This document shows, piece by piece, positions 63,911 to 64,000 of a stretch of 64,000 nucleotides of DNA. The translations under genes and the position numbers were made by a program. Each line of letters begins with the position of its first letter. The first letter of the stretch is position 1. The stretch lies in NCBI GenBank assembly GCA_960531495.1, contig CAUIJY010000068.1, positions 434,001-498,000 of the forward strand, read 5' to 3'. The DNA is from Zeus faber (taxonomy: Eukaryota; Chordata; Actinopteri; Zeiformes; Zeidae). The notes under the pieces were generated by a model. It was not told where the DNA came from, did no database searches, and saw only the letters and a program-made list of their open reading frames with translations.

Positions 63911-64000
63911 AGCATTTTCATAAAAACCTGCATGGATGGCAAACAAGGCATTTTCAGGCAATTTAAAGACTGAAAGGATGTTTTGAGTAAAGGTTTCTGT
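63911..64000 (+). repeat. Partial class A monomer at the window edge
   Basis: Ninety bases of a monomer beginning AGCATTTTCATAAAAACC and cut by the end of the window within GGTTTCTGT. The array evidently continues beyond. Confidence 0.95.

Larger units (their letters stand above)
1..64000 (+). repeat. 208-bp satellite DNA array, about 307 head-to-tail monomers
   Basis: Every part of the window can be read as copies of one AT-rich unit. Taking the monomer start at AGCATTTTC, successive starts fall at 2, 211, 418, 626, 834, 1043 and 1249, and the pattern holds to the last start at 63911, giving an average period near 208.2 bp. All copies point the same way, and I found no inversion, unique spacer or inserted element. 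Copies differ by scattered substitutions and 1-bp indels; by eye the classes differ by roughly 5-10%, while many distant copies of one class are almost identical. The consensus is about 35% GC with one CpG. Such arrays typically lie in centromeric or pericentromeric heterochromatin of eukaryotes; that location is inferred. I do not recognise the family, so no name is given. Strand is arbitrary. Confidence 0.98.

Noticed and set aside
1..64000. CRISPR array
   Set aside because: The repeats are about 208 bp and directly adjacent, with no unique spacers and no cas genes.
1..64000. CENP-B box in the monomer
   Set aside because: The box needs TTCG and CGGG cores; the only consensus CpG lies in TACGAG, and no similar 17-bp motif is visible on either strand.
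1..64000. Retroelement LTRs or other transposon embedded in the array
   Set aside because: No terminal repeats, target-site duplications or coding domains could be seen; all sequence aligns to the monomer.
1..64000. Telomeric or simple microsatellite repeats
   Set aside because: No TTAGGG-type or short-period runs beyond poly-T tracts of 5 to 8 residues within monomers.
1..64000. Assignment to a named satellite or species
   Set aside because: I do not recognise the consensus, and without a database search any name would be a guess.
1..64000. A previously undescribed gene-encoded system
   Set aside because: No credible coding sequence or structured RNA gene is present. The interest of the window is in the structure and history of the array.

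Overview
The whole 64 kb window is one uninterrupted head-to-tail array of a tandem satellite with a monomer of about 208 bp, roughly 307 copies, all in the same orientation. It begins one base before a monomer boundary and ends inside a monomer (last boundary at 63911), so the array runs past both ends. I see no protein gene, RNA gene, transposon, CRISPR array or unique spacer anywhere. The short open frames, mostly minus strand and at most about 115 codons, are by-products of the repeat.

Organism: this points to a eukaryotic centromeric, pericentromeric or other heterochromatic block. The consensus monomer is AT-rich (about 35% GC) and CpG-poor: I count one CpG where base composition predicts about six. 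That single CpG occurs among copies as CG, CA and TG, the pattern left by deamination of methylated cytosine. This favours a genome with CpG methylation; a vertebrate is plausible, but I do not recognise the satellite and cannot name a species. No CENP-B-box-like motif is visible. The monomer is close to one nucleosome repeat and carries a 7-bp-arm dyad.

Layout: monomers fall into recognisable classes. A is the common 208 bp form. B is about 209 bp and ends in AATAATA. C is 206-207 bp, starts AGCATTTTCATGAAACC and always follows B. D carries CATAAAAAACTG and usually follows an expanded poly-T. E carries AGCAGTTTC and GGGTGG. About 60 B-to-C junctions are scattered through the array, spaced by whole numbers of monomers (1 to 16). 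There is no single higher-order repeat. The array is a mosaic of nested duplications whose unit lengths are integer multiples of the monomer: 415 bp (2), 625 (3), 1040 (5), 1250 (6), 1458 (7), 2079 (10), 2291 (11), 2499 (12), 2708 (13), 3124 (15), 3334 (16) and 3541 (17).

Regions: 1-10.8 kb holds 10-mer and 12-mer offsets; 10.8-16.3 kb a 15-mer tandem pair, with a related copy at 20.0-22.4 kb; 17.9-18.7 kb a tandem dimer of hybrid monomers; 23.5-29.2 kb a long-range copy of 2.9-5.7 kb plus a 10-mer pair; 29.8-32.7 kb lacks B/C dimers; 31.4-38.5 kb is a near-identical 17-mer tandem duplication; 37.9-40.8 kb repeats 7.5-10.4 kb; 40.6-45.8 kb has a clean 6-mer duplication and an 11-mer offset; 45.8-63.9 kb is a patchwork of the same blocks. 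The structure is what repeated unequal exchange or amplification within a satellite would produce. No gene system is present.
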